DNA of 34,118 nt, taken from positions 1-34,118 of the forward strand of contig CAZZKG010000040.1 in assembly GCA_964654825.1 (NCBI GenBank), read 5' to 3'. Positions 1 to 6,667 of this stretch are shown here, piece by piece (position 1 is the stretch's first letter; each line of letters starts with the position of its first letter). The stretch is from CAZZKG01 sp964654825. GTDB taxonomy: Bacteria; Gemmatimonadota; CAZMKB01. The notes below the pieces were generated by a model. It was not told where the DNA came from and did no database searches. It was given only the letters and a program-made list of their open reading frames with translations. Both the position numbers and the translations under genes were made by a program.

Positions 1-38
1 GTAGGGTCGTGGAGCTATCCTCCACGTGTGCTCCCTAC
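1..38. repeat. Nested inverted repeat (hairpin) at window edge
   Basis: A perfect 7-bp stem CGTGGAG/CTCCACG (8-14 and 20-26) with a 5-nt loop lies inside an outer 6-bp pairing GTAGGG/CCCTAC (1-6 and 33-38). It sits downstream of the lamin-tail gene, which is on the minus strand. No T-run can be seen because the window ends, so a terminator or the end of a structured RNA are both possible. The rest of 1-160 shows no convincing gene. Confidence 0.35.
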
Positions 39-160
39 TCCCCCCTCAAAAACAACTCGCGTCCTTTTGACAGACTCCTCTAAAAAAGCTGGCCGAAGAT
101 CCTGGAACGAGGGAAGGAGGTTCCTTTTCCGAGGGCTGGGATCTCCGGCCACGAGATCCG

Positions 161-1165
161 TTACCTCGCTCTCAGCGTACTCACTTCAAATTGAACCTGC
201 TCATAATCGAAAACATCACCATCGCTGTTTCTGACGCCGTAATACAGCTGGTACACCCCGGAGAATGCGGCCTCGGGTATTACGTATGCCTTCCTCACGT
301 GTCGGACTCTCTGTGCCCTTATCGTGAAGCTGAACGGCCCATCGAGGGGATTACCCTCGAAGGGTGAGCCGTCCGGGAGTACCAGAAAAGATCCCACGTC
401 ACAGGTCCAGTCAAGCCATCCGGGGTTAAAGAGATCTATGTCAACGATCATACTGTCACCCGGAGAGACGAGTTGAGAATCAGGACGGGCATCGATCGCG
501 ACCCATTTGAATTCTTCGTACGCACTGTTTGCCACCCCGGGGCTTCCAAGATCACCCATACCGAATGGTTGACTGGCAGCGCTCCAGGTAATCGCCATCG
601 TATTGTCCCAATAGTAATTCCTCAACTCAATCGAACACCCCACTTCTAGCTGGAAGCCGAGATCAGAGCTGTACATCATACTGTCGATAGTGGTGCCTTC
701 ACTGTCGACGAGAACGATCTCATCCATAGAATTTGAAAGAACAAAACCGGAGTACTCGTAATCAACCTCGACGCCGCCGTTTTCATCAGTATTTGCATTT
801 CTACCCAGCACGAGGAATGTCCCCGAATCGATGACGAGTGGACCGCCGTTGTCGATGGTGTGTTCGTCGACACCTGCATCTCTGATCTGCCAGCCGTTCA
901 GATCGATACCGGCGGTGGACCGGTTGTAGAGCTCTATGTACTCTCCATCTGCATCTGCCACTACACCAGGGTCGATCATGATCTCATTGACGACGATGTC
1001 CCCCGGGACAGGATGGTTGAAACCGCTCAGGTCTCCCGCGTGGAGAGGACCTGATAGAGTGCAGATCATACATAACACGAGTGAAATACAGAGACAGTGA
1101 AACGTTTCCGTTAGCTGTACTGAATGCGTCATTCCCAAAAGACGTGCAGTTCTTATCCTGCCCAT
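161..1165 (-). CDS. Secreted lamin-tail-domain (LTD) protein
   Basis: The product of about 334 residues is probably exported. After a short N-terminus, a hydrophobic stretch (LCISLVLCMICTLSG) ends near LHAGD, which looks like a Sec signal peptide. Next comes an LTD-type immunoglobulin-like fold, recognisable from VVNEIMIDP, DGEYIELYNRS and IDLNGWQIRD, at roughly residues 55-165. The C-terminal part, about residue 220 onward, is a second beta-rich region that I do not recognise. LTD domains occur in bacterial surface and secreted proteins, often with nucleases or adhesins, but no catalytic domain is visible here. I chose ATG at 1165 over the adjacent TTG at 1168 because AGGAGG lies 5 nt upstream of the ATG. 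A consensus sigma-54 promoter lies about 75 bp upstream, so expression is probably dependent on RpoN plus an activator. It stands alone, about 320 bp from the next gene. Confidence 0.85.
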   Translation of the reverse strand: MGRIRTARLLGMTHSVQLTETFHCLCISLVLCMICTLSGPLHAGDLSGFNHPVPGDIVVNEIMIDPGVVADADGEYIELYNRSTAGIDLNGWQIRDAGVDEHTIDNGGPLVIDSGTFLVLGRNANTDENGGVEVDYEYSGFVLSNSMDEIVLVDSEGTTIDSMMYSSDLGFQLEVGCSIELRNYYWDNTMAITWSAASQPFGMGDLGSPGVANSAYEEFKWVAIDARPDSQLVSPGDSMIVDIDLFNPGWLDWTCDVGSFLVLPDGSPFEGNPLDGPFSFTIRAQRVRHVRKAYVIPEAAFSGVYQLYYGVRNSDGDVFDYEQVQFEVSTLRAR

Positions 1166-1238
1166 CAACCCCTCCTTGTTTCACGGTGACTGGTACACAA
1201 GTAACACTGAGAAACCTCACTCAGGCAGAGCGGGAGAA

Positions 1239-1254
1239 AGCAATGGCCGTGCCA
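1239..1254 (-). promoter_or_regulatory. Sigma-54 (RpoN) -24/-12 promoter
   Basis: Read on the minus strand the sequence is C-TGGCACG-GCCA-TTGCT. It matches the sigma-54 consensus YTGGCACGRNNNTTGCW at every defined position. The -24 GG is at 1253-1252 and the -12 GC at 1241-1240, with correct spacing. Transcription would begin near 1228 and give a leader of about 63 nt before the ATG at 1165. The orientation fits the LTD gene, and the genome's own rpoN lies in this window (22985-24391). Confidence 0.85.
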
Positions 1255-1296
1255 GAGTAATCTTTACAGGAGGAATATCGGTAACTCTCTGGAGTG

Positions 1297-1357
1297 CAAC
1301 CGGTTGAGAAGAACATCCCCGGATCCGGTAAACCGTTCGACGGGACGATCTGTCGTC
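1297..1357. promoter_or_regulatory. Cluster of palindromes, candidate enhancer-binding site
   Basis: There are three dyad elements upstream of the sigma-54 promoter: CAACCGGTTG (1297-1306), CCGGATCCGG (1319-1328) and GACGATCTGTCGTC (1344-1357). The last is enclosed by a further TTCGACG/CGTCGAA pairing (1336-1342 and 1354-1360). They lie about 70-130 bp upstream of the predicted start site, the distance expected for binding sites of a sigma-54 activator. Which activator would bind is unknown. Confidence 0.4.
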
Positions 1358-1486
1358 GAAAAAAACGAGGGGGATTGTGTGTATTCACTTAACCACAAGC
1401 GTCTGTGACAGTTATTTCATCGTGGAATAACCTGAGAGACAGTAACGATCTGACGATAACAGGAATCGAATCAGGCTCCGTCTGAA

Positions 1487-3670
1487 TCAATCGAGCTCCC
1501 GGAGGATGGTTTCGAGATCAGACTCACTGAGGACGGGGAGCTTACAGGTAAAATTCTCGCAGACATACACAGCAGCTGCTCCATTCACTTTCCCCTGACC
1601 CCTAATGAAAGGCGCGATTCCCTCGATTTCCCTCCCGCTATCCCCGGAATTGAGGAGCACAACGTTCCTCGGGAGGAAATGAGTTCTGATTACCTTGATC
1701 ATCTTCTCCGTTTTTTCATCACCTATCTCTCCGGCGACGACCAGTTCAGATGATGGACCGATGAAAAAATCAACTGCGATGAGGAGCTGGGAAAAGCCGG
1801 CAGGGTATTTGTTGACCTGTGCACTGAAACTACGAAAAAGCTCCCATGCCCTGTCTAGAAACTCACTGCGCTGGGCCAGCTTCCCCAATCTCAGAAGGTT
1901 GAGTGCGGCAATGGAGTTTCCGGATGGAATCGCTCCATCGTAAGCTTCCGTGGGTCTCATGATGAGTTCTTCGCCATCTGCCGCGGTGAGGAAGAATCTT
2001 CCACTTTGCTCATCCCCAAACAGCCGGATCATGTCTTCGGTAAGAGACAGGGCCTGCGAGAGGTAGGCCGGCTTGAAGGTAGCTTCATAGAGCTCGATCA
2101 ACCCCCAGGTTAAGAAAGCATAGTCGTCGAGGAATGCCGGTATTGCTGCTTCTTTGTCCCTGTAGCGATGCAGGAGACGGCCATCTGATCGCATCAGGTT
2201 TGATTTAATAAAGTCCGCCGCACGTTCAGCTGCGGCTGCGTACTCCGGCTCATCGAAAGCCTGCGACGCTTTCGCGAGTGCGGCGATCATCAGACCGTTC
2301 CAGTCGGTGAGAATCTTATCGTCCTTCGATGGTCTAACCCGCTGCTCACGGGAGATGAAAAGTTCACGAGTCGCGGTAGACAGATCGCTGTCGAGCTCGT
2401 CTGTATCGACGCCGAGTTGAGCTGCAAAATCTTCGACCGTACTGGTAGGGTGGAGCACACTTCTTCCATCGTGGAGATCACCCGCCTCATCAACTCCAAA
2501 GAACCTGTTGAAAATCTCACCCGTTCCGGGTCCGAGTACAGCTACCACTTCCTGAGGTGTCCAGGAATAAAACTTACCCTCTTCCCCTTCACTGTCGGCA
2601 TTCTCAGAAGAATAAAATGCCCCCTCACGAGAGGTCAGATCACGAAATACATAGGTAAAAATGTCTTCGACTGTCCGCCGGTACCGGAGATCGCCTGTTG
2701 CCTGATACATGTCGATGTATGCGATCGCCAGCATTGCCTGATCATAAAGCATTTTCTCGAAGTGCGGGACAAGCCAGCGCTCATCAGTCGAATAGCGATG
2801 AAAACCGTTCCCCAGATGATCGTAAATCCCCCCCTGCCGCATCGCGGTGAGTGTCTTCTCCGCCATCTGCAGCGCTCCTTCATCTTTTGACCGTTTCCAC
2901 CACCGCAGTAAAAATGAGATGTTGTGAGGAGAAGGGAACTTCGGAGCGGTTCCGAAGCCGCCGTGTGCCTCGTCGAACCTCCTCTTAAAATCCCTGTAGG
3001 CACGTTCGAGCGTCTCGTATCCGAGCTCTGTTCGGTCTGTTGATCCACCCGATTTCCTGAGTGCTTCCGTCACCCGATCCCCTGTGTCGGTGAGTGCCGC
3101 TCTGTCTTTCTCCCACAGGTCAACAACCCGCTGGAGCAGCTCGAGAAAACCGGGGAGCCCCTGTCTCGGTTGCCTGGGAAAGTAGGTGCCGGCGAAGAAA
3201 GGTTTCTCATCCGGGGTCATGAGTATCGTGAGCGGCCATCCGCCCGAACCGGTCATGGACTGGCTTACGGTCATATAAATGTTGTCGATGTCCGGTCTCT
3301 CTTCCCTGTCCACCTTGATCGACACGAAGTGCTCGTTTAAAAATGCAGCCACTTCCTCGTCACGAAATGATTCCTCTTCCATAACCTGACACCAGTGACA
3401 GGCAGAATACCCGATCGACAGGAAAATGGGTTTGTTCTCATGAAGAGCCTTCGAAAACGCCTCATCTCCCCAGGGATACCAGTCCACCGGATTATCTGCA
3501 TGCTGGAGCAGATACGGACTTTTCTCAAGAGCAAGATGATTGTACCGGCTTTCTCCGACTGCCTCCGGAGTTCCTGAATCGAATGTGACCATCTCTCGAA
3601 TCCTCTCGAATTTGAAAATCACAAGGAAGAGTAAAAATCCAGAAAGTATCACCAGTCCTCTACGACTCAT
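1487..3670 (-). CDS. Membrane-anchored thioredoxin-domain protein, YyaL/DUF255 (SSP411) family
   Basis: The 727-residue protein has an N-terminal hydrophobic anchor (about residues 5-20) and then the DUF255 thioredoxin-like domain. That domain begins NHLALEKSPYLLQHADNPV and carries the C-H-W-C pair at C91 and C94, followed by KVDREERPDI. The long C-terminal part resembles the six-hairpin glycosidase-like fold of the family. The typical CENFTC cysteine pair (C704/C709) is near the end. The biochemical role of the family is poorly defined. The redox CxxC and the anchor suggest thiol chemistry at the outer face of the membrane, which is inference. The ATG start is preceded by GGGAGA about 9 nt upstream. 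It is probably monocistronic, with a candidate promoter at 3836-3863. Confidence 0.88.
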   Translation of the reverse strand: MSRRGLVILSGFLLFLVIFKFERIREMVTFDSGTPEAVGESRYNHLALEKSPYLLQHADNPVDWYPWGDEAFSKALHENKPIFLSIGYSACHWCQVMEEESFRDEEVAAFLNEHFVSIKVDREERPDIDNIYMTVSQSMTGSGGWPLTILMTPDEKPFFAGTYFPRQPRQGLPGFLELLQRVVDLWEKDRAALTDTGDRVTEALRKSGGSTDRTELGYETLERAYRDFKRRFDEAHGGFGTAPKFPSPHNISFLLRWWKRSKDEGALQMAEKTLTAMRQGGIYDHLGNGFHRYSTDERWLVPHFEKMLYDQAMLAIAYIDMYQATGDLRYRRTVEDIFTYVFRDLTSREGAFYSSENADSEGEEGKFYSWTPQEVVAVLGPGTGEIFNRFFGVDEAGDLHDGRSVLHPTSTVEDFAAQLGVDTDELDSDLSTATRELFISREQRVRPSKDDKILTDWNGLMIAALAKASQAFDEPEYAAAAERAADFIKSNLMRSDGRLLHRYRDKEAAIPAFLDDYAFLTWGLIELYEATFKPAYLSQALSLTEDMIRLFGDEQSGRFFLTAADGEELIMRPTEAYDGAIPSGNSIAALNLLRLGKLAQRSEFLDRAWELFRSFSAQVNKYPAGFSQLLIAVDFFIGPSSELVVAGEIGDEKTEKMIKVIRTHFLPRNVVLLNSGDSGREIEGIAPFIRGQGKVNGAAAVYVCENFTCKLPVLSESDLETILRELD

Positions 3671-3780
3671 ACACAGAGTTCTCCCAAGAAGGTAAATCCA
3701 CTCTTCAAATCGGCATCTGGGGGGAACAAGTCAATACCCGGCGGGGAATACGTCAATGAAAATGGATTTGTTCAGAAACC

Positions 3781-3900
3781 CTGCGAGGGGTCGGCATAAT
3801 GTGGCCCGCGCGACGGATGACCAGATCTGTCTCGCTATATAATCAGCATTGAGCGGGCCGCAACCTCCCGTACAGGGGTGATGTGAGAATAATCTCGCAG
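3781..3900. repeat. 120-bp block bounded by inverted repeats
   Basis: CTGCGAG (3781-3787) pairs with CTCGCAG (3894-3900), and inside it GGCCCGC (3803-3809) pairs with GCGGGCC (3853-3859). An 8-bp palindrome CAGATCTG lies at 3822-3829. The block starts just downstream of the octaheme cytochrome stop codon. It could be a structured 3' end, a small RNA or a degenerate repeat element. No transposase or second copy is seen in the window. Confidence 0.35.
3836..3863 (-). promoter_or_regulatory. Candidate sigma-70-like promoter for the YyaL-type gene
   Basis: On the minus strand TTGCGG (3863-3858) is separated by 16 nt from TATATA (3841-3836). It points toward the gene starting at 3670 and would leave a leader of about 160 nt. 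Both boxes are imperfect, so support is modest. Confidence 0.35.
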
Positions 3901-3901
3901 C

Positions 3902-5203
3902 CTACTGTCCGTACCTGTCCTTGTAGAAAATGAGCAGATCGTTCATCTCCTTCTCGTTCAGCCCTTTTTTCCACCTGTGATACTCTCCGCTGAGGACAGC
4001 TTCGGAAATACCCTCTTTGAGATCCTCGGCCTCCGGAAGAAACTTCATGTAAAAATTCTTAGCCAATTCATAGAAACCGTGCCACTGGGTATAGTCCGCT
4101 CCCATCATCGCAGCTCCATGACGGGCTCTTCTCCCCTCGTGATGCCAGAGCTCGAAGAAAGTCCACTCGATCTTCTCATCGAACGGTGTCTTTGAAATCA
4201 ATCCATCAGTATACAGCTTGTCCATAATCGCCTTCGCCGGTTTCGCAAATTTGTCATTGTAGAGACCGACAGCGGCGTCGAACTGGATATAGAAACTTCG
4301 AACAAAGTCAGGTGAATGACACTGGGAGCATACATCCTGCATGGAACTTCTTTTCCTCTCCCATTCCGGCAGTTTCGTGGAGATAATCGGCCTGAGAGTC
4401 CAGGAGATTCTGGCGCCGACATCATGGCTCACCGGCTGAGTGGGGGTTGCGCCCAAATGACAAGTGGTGCAGGTTGGTGCCGCGTTGTAATCTCTCCCGA
4501 CCACCCAGCTGTTACTCTGCAGGTTCATCCTCGATTTATTCGCCTCGAAGAGTATCCCGTGCTTGGACTCCTTGTAGATCTCTATCTGGGGATGGTCTGG
4601 ACCCATGTGACACCGCCCACAATTGTCGGGTTGTCTCACCTGAGCTCTCGAGAAATCGTGCCGGGGATGACATGCAGTACAGGATCCCATACTGCCATCG
4701 GGATTGACACGCCCGACGCCGGTATTCGGCCAGGTCTCCGGGTCGAGTTTACCCCCTTCAATGACTTTCACTATACTGCCGTGACACTGCTGACAACCCA
4801 GTATCGCGGCCGGTGCCCCTTCGACTGCAACCCCGAGTATGTTGTCAAGAGAGCCGATGAATTGTGCTGCTTGTGAATGGTAACTTGCGGTGAACTCCCT
4901 CTCCTCACGCTCATGACATTTGGCACAGTCCTTCGGAGATACGATGATCGCAATCGTCTTCCCGTAATGCTCGAACGCATCGACATCGGTTTTGTCCGCC
5001 TGGTGGCACTCATAACAAGTGACACCACTTTTGCCGTGCTTCGAAAAATTCCACTGGCCCACGATACTGGGAGTATTATTGATGTGACAAGCAGTGCAGT
5101 CATCGTCAGCTGCAGTGATTGTTATCGGTACACACAGGAAGAGTACAGTAAGGAGTCCACACAAGGAGATTTGTTTGACAGGGTGATTAATTGGATGAGT
5201 CAT
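3902..5203 (-). CDS. Octaheme c-type cytochrome, hydroxylamine oxidoreductase (HAO) family
   Basis: The 433-residue protein has a Sec signal peptide (hydrophobic core about residues 14-30, cut near ITAADDD) and should act in the periplasm. Exactly eight CxxCH haem-binding motifs are present, starting at C36, C63, C93, C137, C175, C195, C245 and C292. This number and spacing, together with the block WHHEGRRARHGA and DYTQWHG (residues about 353-376), fit the HAO/multihaem cytochrome family. Members oxidise hydroxylamine or hydrazine, or run in reverse to reduce nitrite or hydroxylamine to ammonium. Y371 in DYTQWHG is a candidate for the tyrosine that cross-links the catalytic haem in oxidative members, but I cannot prove that without an alignment. 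No C-terminal membrane helix is visible. The strong SD GGAGGA lies 5 nt before the ATG. It follows the cupin gene by 29 bp and is probably co-transcribed with it. Confidence 0.9.
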   Translation of the reverse strand: MTHPINHPVKQISLCGLLTVLFLCVPITITAADDDCTACHINNTPSIVGQWNFSKHGKSGVTCYECHQADKTDVDAFEHYGKTIAIIVSPKDCAKCHEREEREFTASYHSQAAQFIGSLDNILGVAVEGAPAAILGCQQCHGSIVKVIEGGKLDPETWPNTGVGRVNPDGSMGSCTACHPRHDFSRAQVRQPDNCGRCHMGPDHPQIEIYKESKHGILFEANKSRMNLQSNSWVVGRDYNAAPTCTTCHLGATPTQPVSHDVGARISWTLRPIISTKLPEWERKRSSMQDVCSQCHSPDFVRSFYIQFDAAVGLYNDKFAKPAKAIMDKLYTDGLISKTPFDEKIEWTFFELWHHEGRRARHGAAMMGADYTQWHGFYELAKNFYMKFLPEAEDLKEGISEAVLSGEYHRWKKGLNEKEMNDLLIFYKDRYGQ

Positions 5204-5232
5204 ATACTTCCTCCGTCTAAGATTCTCTATTG

Positions 5233-5580
5233 TCAGGCACGTATCATCACAAGAACCATCTTGAAATTTTCGAGTGCGGTCAATGCGTGCGGTTTATCGG
5301 CGGGCATGATGACCATGTCACCACTGCCGGCAACCAGCTTCTCGCCCGAAATCAAAATCTCCGCCTCACCGTCCAGCATATACACCATAGCGTCAAACGG
5401 AGCGGTGTGTTCGGACAACCCCTGACCCTTCCCGAATGCGAACAGGGTGACCGTTCCCACACCTTTATCGATCAGTGTTCTGCTCACGATGGATCCCTCC
5501 TGGTATTCCACCAGGTCGACCACCTTCACGAGTTTGGCCAGAAGAGCTTCTGCTTCCTGCTTGATCTTATCATGAACCAT
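5233..5580 (-). CDS. Small cupin-domain protein
   Basis: The 115-residue protein is a single conserved beta-barrel (cupin_2) preceded by a short helical N-terminus. The first cupin motif is seen as GLSEHTAPFDAMVYMLDG (residues about 54-71) and the second around MPADKPHAL (92-100). H58 and H98 are possible metal ligands. The usual second histidine and the glutamate of motif 1 are missing, so metal binding may be altered or lost. It has no signal peptide and should be cytoplasmic. Proteins of this type are common in anaerobes and their function is not established. It is the first gene of a two-gene operon with the octaheme cytochrome and has a strong promoter upstream. This placement suggests a role tied to that enzyme's substrate or its regulation. 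The SD is AAGGA, about 9 nt before the ATG. Confidence 0.85.
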   Translation of the reverse strand: MVHDKIKQEAEALLAKLVKVVDLVEYQEGSIVSRTLIDKGVGTVTLFAFGKGQGLSEHTAPFDAMVYMLDGEAEILISGEKLVAGSGDMVIMPADKPHALTALENFKMVLVMIRA

Positions 5581-5658
5581 GGTTGATGATCCTTACGATT
5601 GAGAGTGGATTTCAAGTAAAGTGAGAGGGCGTTGCTTTTTTCATGAAAATCTGCTTCG

Positions 5659-5687
5659 AATATATCACCAACTATCATCATCGTCAA
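5659..5687 (-). promoter_or_regulatory. Sigma-70-type promoter of the cupin-cytochrome operon
   Basis: On the minus strand TTGACG (5687-5682) and TATATT (5664-5659) are separated by exactly 17 nt. Each box matches five of six consensus bases. Transcription would start near 5652 and give a leader of about 72 nt before the cupin ATG. No clear FNR, NsrR or HcpR-type dyad was recognised around it. Confidence 0.7.
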
Positions 5688-5734
5688 TATATATCAGATA
5701 TCAGTGTCCCGTACCAGAAATCCATCACTAATTT

Positions 5735-5803
5735 AAATAGGGACAGTCACCATTTATGCAAGCATTATTTATTTTGTTAAATAAATGGTGACTGTCCCTA
5801 TTT
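5735..5803. repeat. REPIN-like perfect inverted repeat (23-bp arms)
   Basis: Two perfectly complementary 23-bp arms (5735-5757 and 5781-5803) flank a 23-nt AT-rich centre. The arm core is GGGACAGTCACCATTTA. Such GGGACAG-type arms are a common form of REP sequence, typically mobilised by REP-associated tyrosine (Y1/IS200-like) transposases in many bacteria. The right arm runs into TTTTT, so the hairpin could also act as a terminator on either strand, including for ubiE, which ends 62 bp away. The rest of 5581-5864 holds only the cupin leader and promoter. Confidence 0.8.
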
Positions 5804-5864
5804 TTGAGGGCATGGGAATTTCTCTTTGATTAAGATTTAAAAATGAGGTGTTATTTTTCTGCTA

Positions 5865-6557
5865 TTACTTTCGGGCTTCGTGGATCGCTGCAATGCCTCC
5901 GATTAAATGGCGGTAGTCAACATGGCCGAACCCCGCTTCTCGAAGCAGGTCTGAGAGTTGATCAGCGGGATAAAACCGGGGGATAGTGCTGGAAAGATAC
6001 GCATACGCGGAATCCGAACCGCTGATCGCGCGGCCGACGGGTCTCACACACAGCTTCACGTAGGAATGAAAGATGGACCGCAGGAGTGAGGAAGATGGTT
6101 GACTCGTCTCCAGGTTGAAAAAACGTCCGCCGGGGGTGAGGACCCGGTGAAACTCCCGGAAACAGCCAACCAGAGCCTCGCGATTTACGTTGATATTGCG
6201 TGTTGCAAAAGAGATGGTTATGAGATCGAACGATCCGCCGGCAAAGGGGAGTTTCGAGGCATCGGCGATGGTGAAGAGGATATCCCCGGCATGGAATTTG
6301 TAGGTTGCCCGCTCCAGCATCGGCAGGCAGAAGTCCACGGCAAAAACTCTCGTTTCTCCCGCTGCTCGCTTGTTTAGGTAGAAAGCAGTTTCACCAGTCC
6401 CGCTGCAGATGTCCATCCAGTTTCTGCCGTCACCGGACGCTGCGAACGAAACGGTCTTCTTGCGCCAGGTTATATCGAGACCGAAAGTGAGGAGATGGTT
6501 GACGAGTTCATAGGTTCCCGAAACCGCGGAGAACATCCTACGAATGCCTTTCTCCAT
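5865..6557 (-). CDS. ubiE: UbiE/MenG-type quinone methyltransferase
   Basis: The 230-residue protein is a class I SAM-dependent methyltransferase of the UbiE/COQ5 family, which C-methylates demethylmenaquinone (or a ubiquinone precursor) in the final steps of quinone synthesis. Visible signatures are the N-terminal FSAVSGTYELVNHLLTFGLD...WRK, motif I MDICSGTGET (residues 48-57), the acidic residue in AVDFCLPML, FDLITISFATRNI near 110-122, RVLTPGGRF (138-146) and the C-terminal YAYLSSTIPRFYP with GIAAIHEARK. I chose ATG at 6557, which has AGAGGA 5 nt upstream. A longer reading to 6605 would run into a repeat and add residues the family lacks. The gene is bracketed by REP-like repeats (5735-5803 and 6588-6664). 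A menaquinone role is more likely than ubiquinone, by inference from the probable lineage. Confidence 0.88.
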   Translation of the reverse strand: MEKGIRRMFSAVSGTYELVNHLLTFGLDITWRKKTVSFAASGDGRNWMDICSGTGETAFYLNKRAAGETRVFAVDFCLPMLERATYKFHAGDILFTIADASKLPFAGGSFDLITISFATRNINVNREALVGCFREFHRVLTPGGRFFNLETSQPSSSLLRSIFHSYVKLCVRPVGRAISGSDSAYAYLSSTIPRFYPADQLSDLLREAGFGHVDYRHLIGGIAAIHEARK

Positions 6558-6587
6558 CTCATTCCTCTCGCAGAGTAGAAAGGAGAG

Positions 6588-6622
6588 AGGGACAGGCACC
6601 TTCATCGATTTCGCCTGTCCCT
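6588..6622. repeat. REP-like inverted repeat, GGGACAGGCACC type
   Basis: AGGGACAGGC (6588-6597) pairs perfectly with GCCTGTCCCT (6613-6622) across a 15-nt loop. The arm is a variant of the GGGACAGTCACC arm found at 5735-5803 and 6644-6664. It sits in the ubiE upstream region, between its ribosome site and the subtilase gene end. Confidence 0.7.
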
Positions 6623-6643
6623 GTTTTCTGTATTTCTGAATTT

Positions 6644-6664
6644 AAATGGTGACTGTCCCTATTT
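6644..6664. repeat. Single REP-like arm, GGTGACTGTCCC type
   Basis: These 21 bp are identical to the corresponding part of the right arm at 5783-5803. The copy stands in the same orientation, 3 bp downstream of the subtilase stop codon. With the inverted pair at 5735-5803 it flanks the ubiE gene. It has no perfect complementary partner nearby. Confidence 0.75.
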
Positions 6665-6667
6665 ATT

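Larger units (their letters stand above)
1169..1486. other. Intergenic regulatory region upstream of the LTD gene
   Basis: This 318-bp stretch has no supported gene. It holds the LTD ribosome site (1169-1177), a sigma-54 promoter (1239-1254) and three palindromic elements (1297-1357). A weak hairpin GTTATT/AATAAC at 1411-1431 could mark the 3' end of the thioredoxin-domain transcript, but it lacks a T-run on the minus strand. Confidence 0.6.

Noticed and set aside
6558..6605. Longer N-terminus for ubiE
   Set aside because: It would translate part of the REP-like repeat, is not in the family, and the ATG at 6557 has a good ribosome site.
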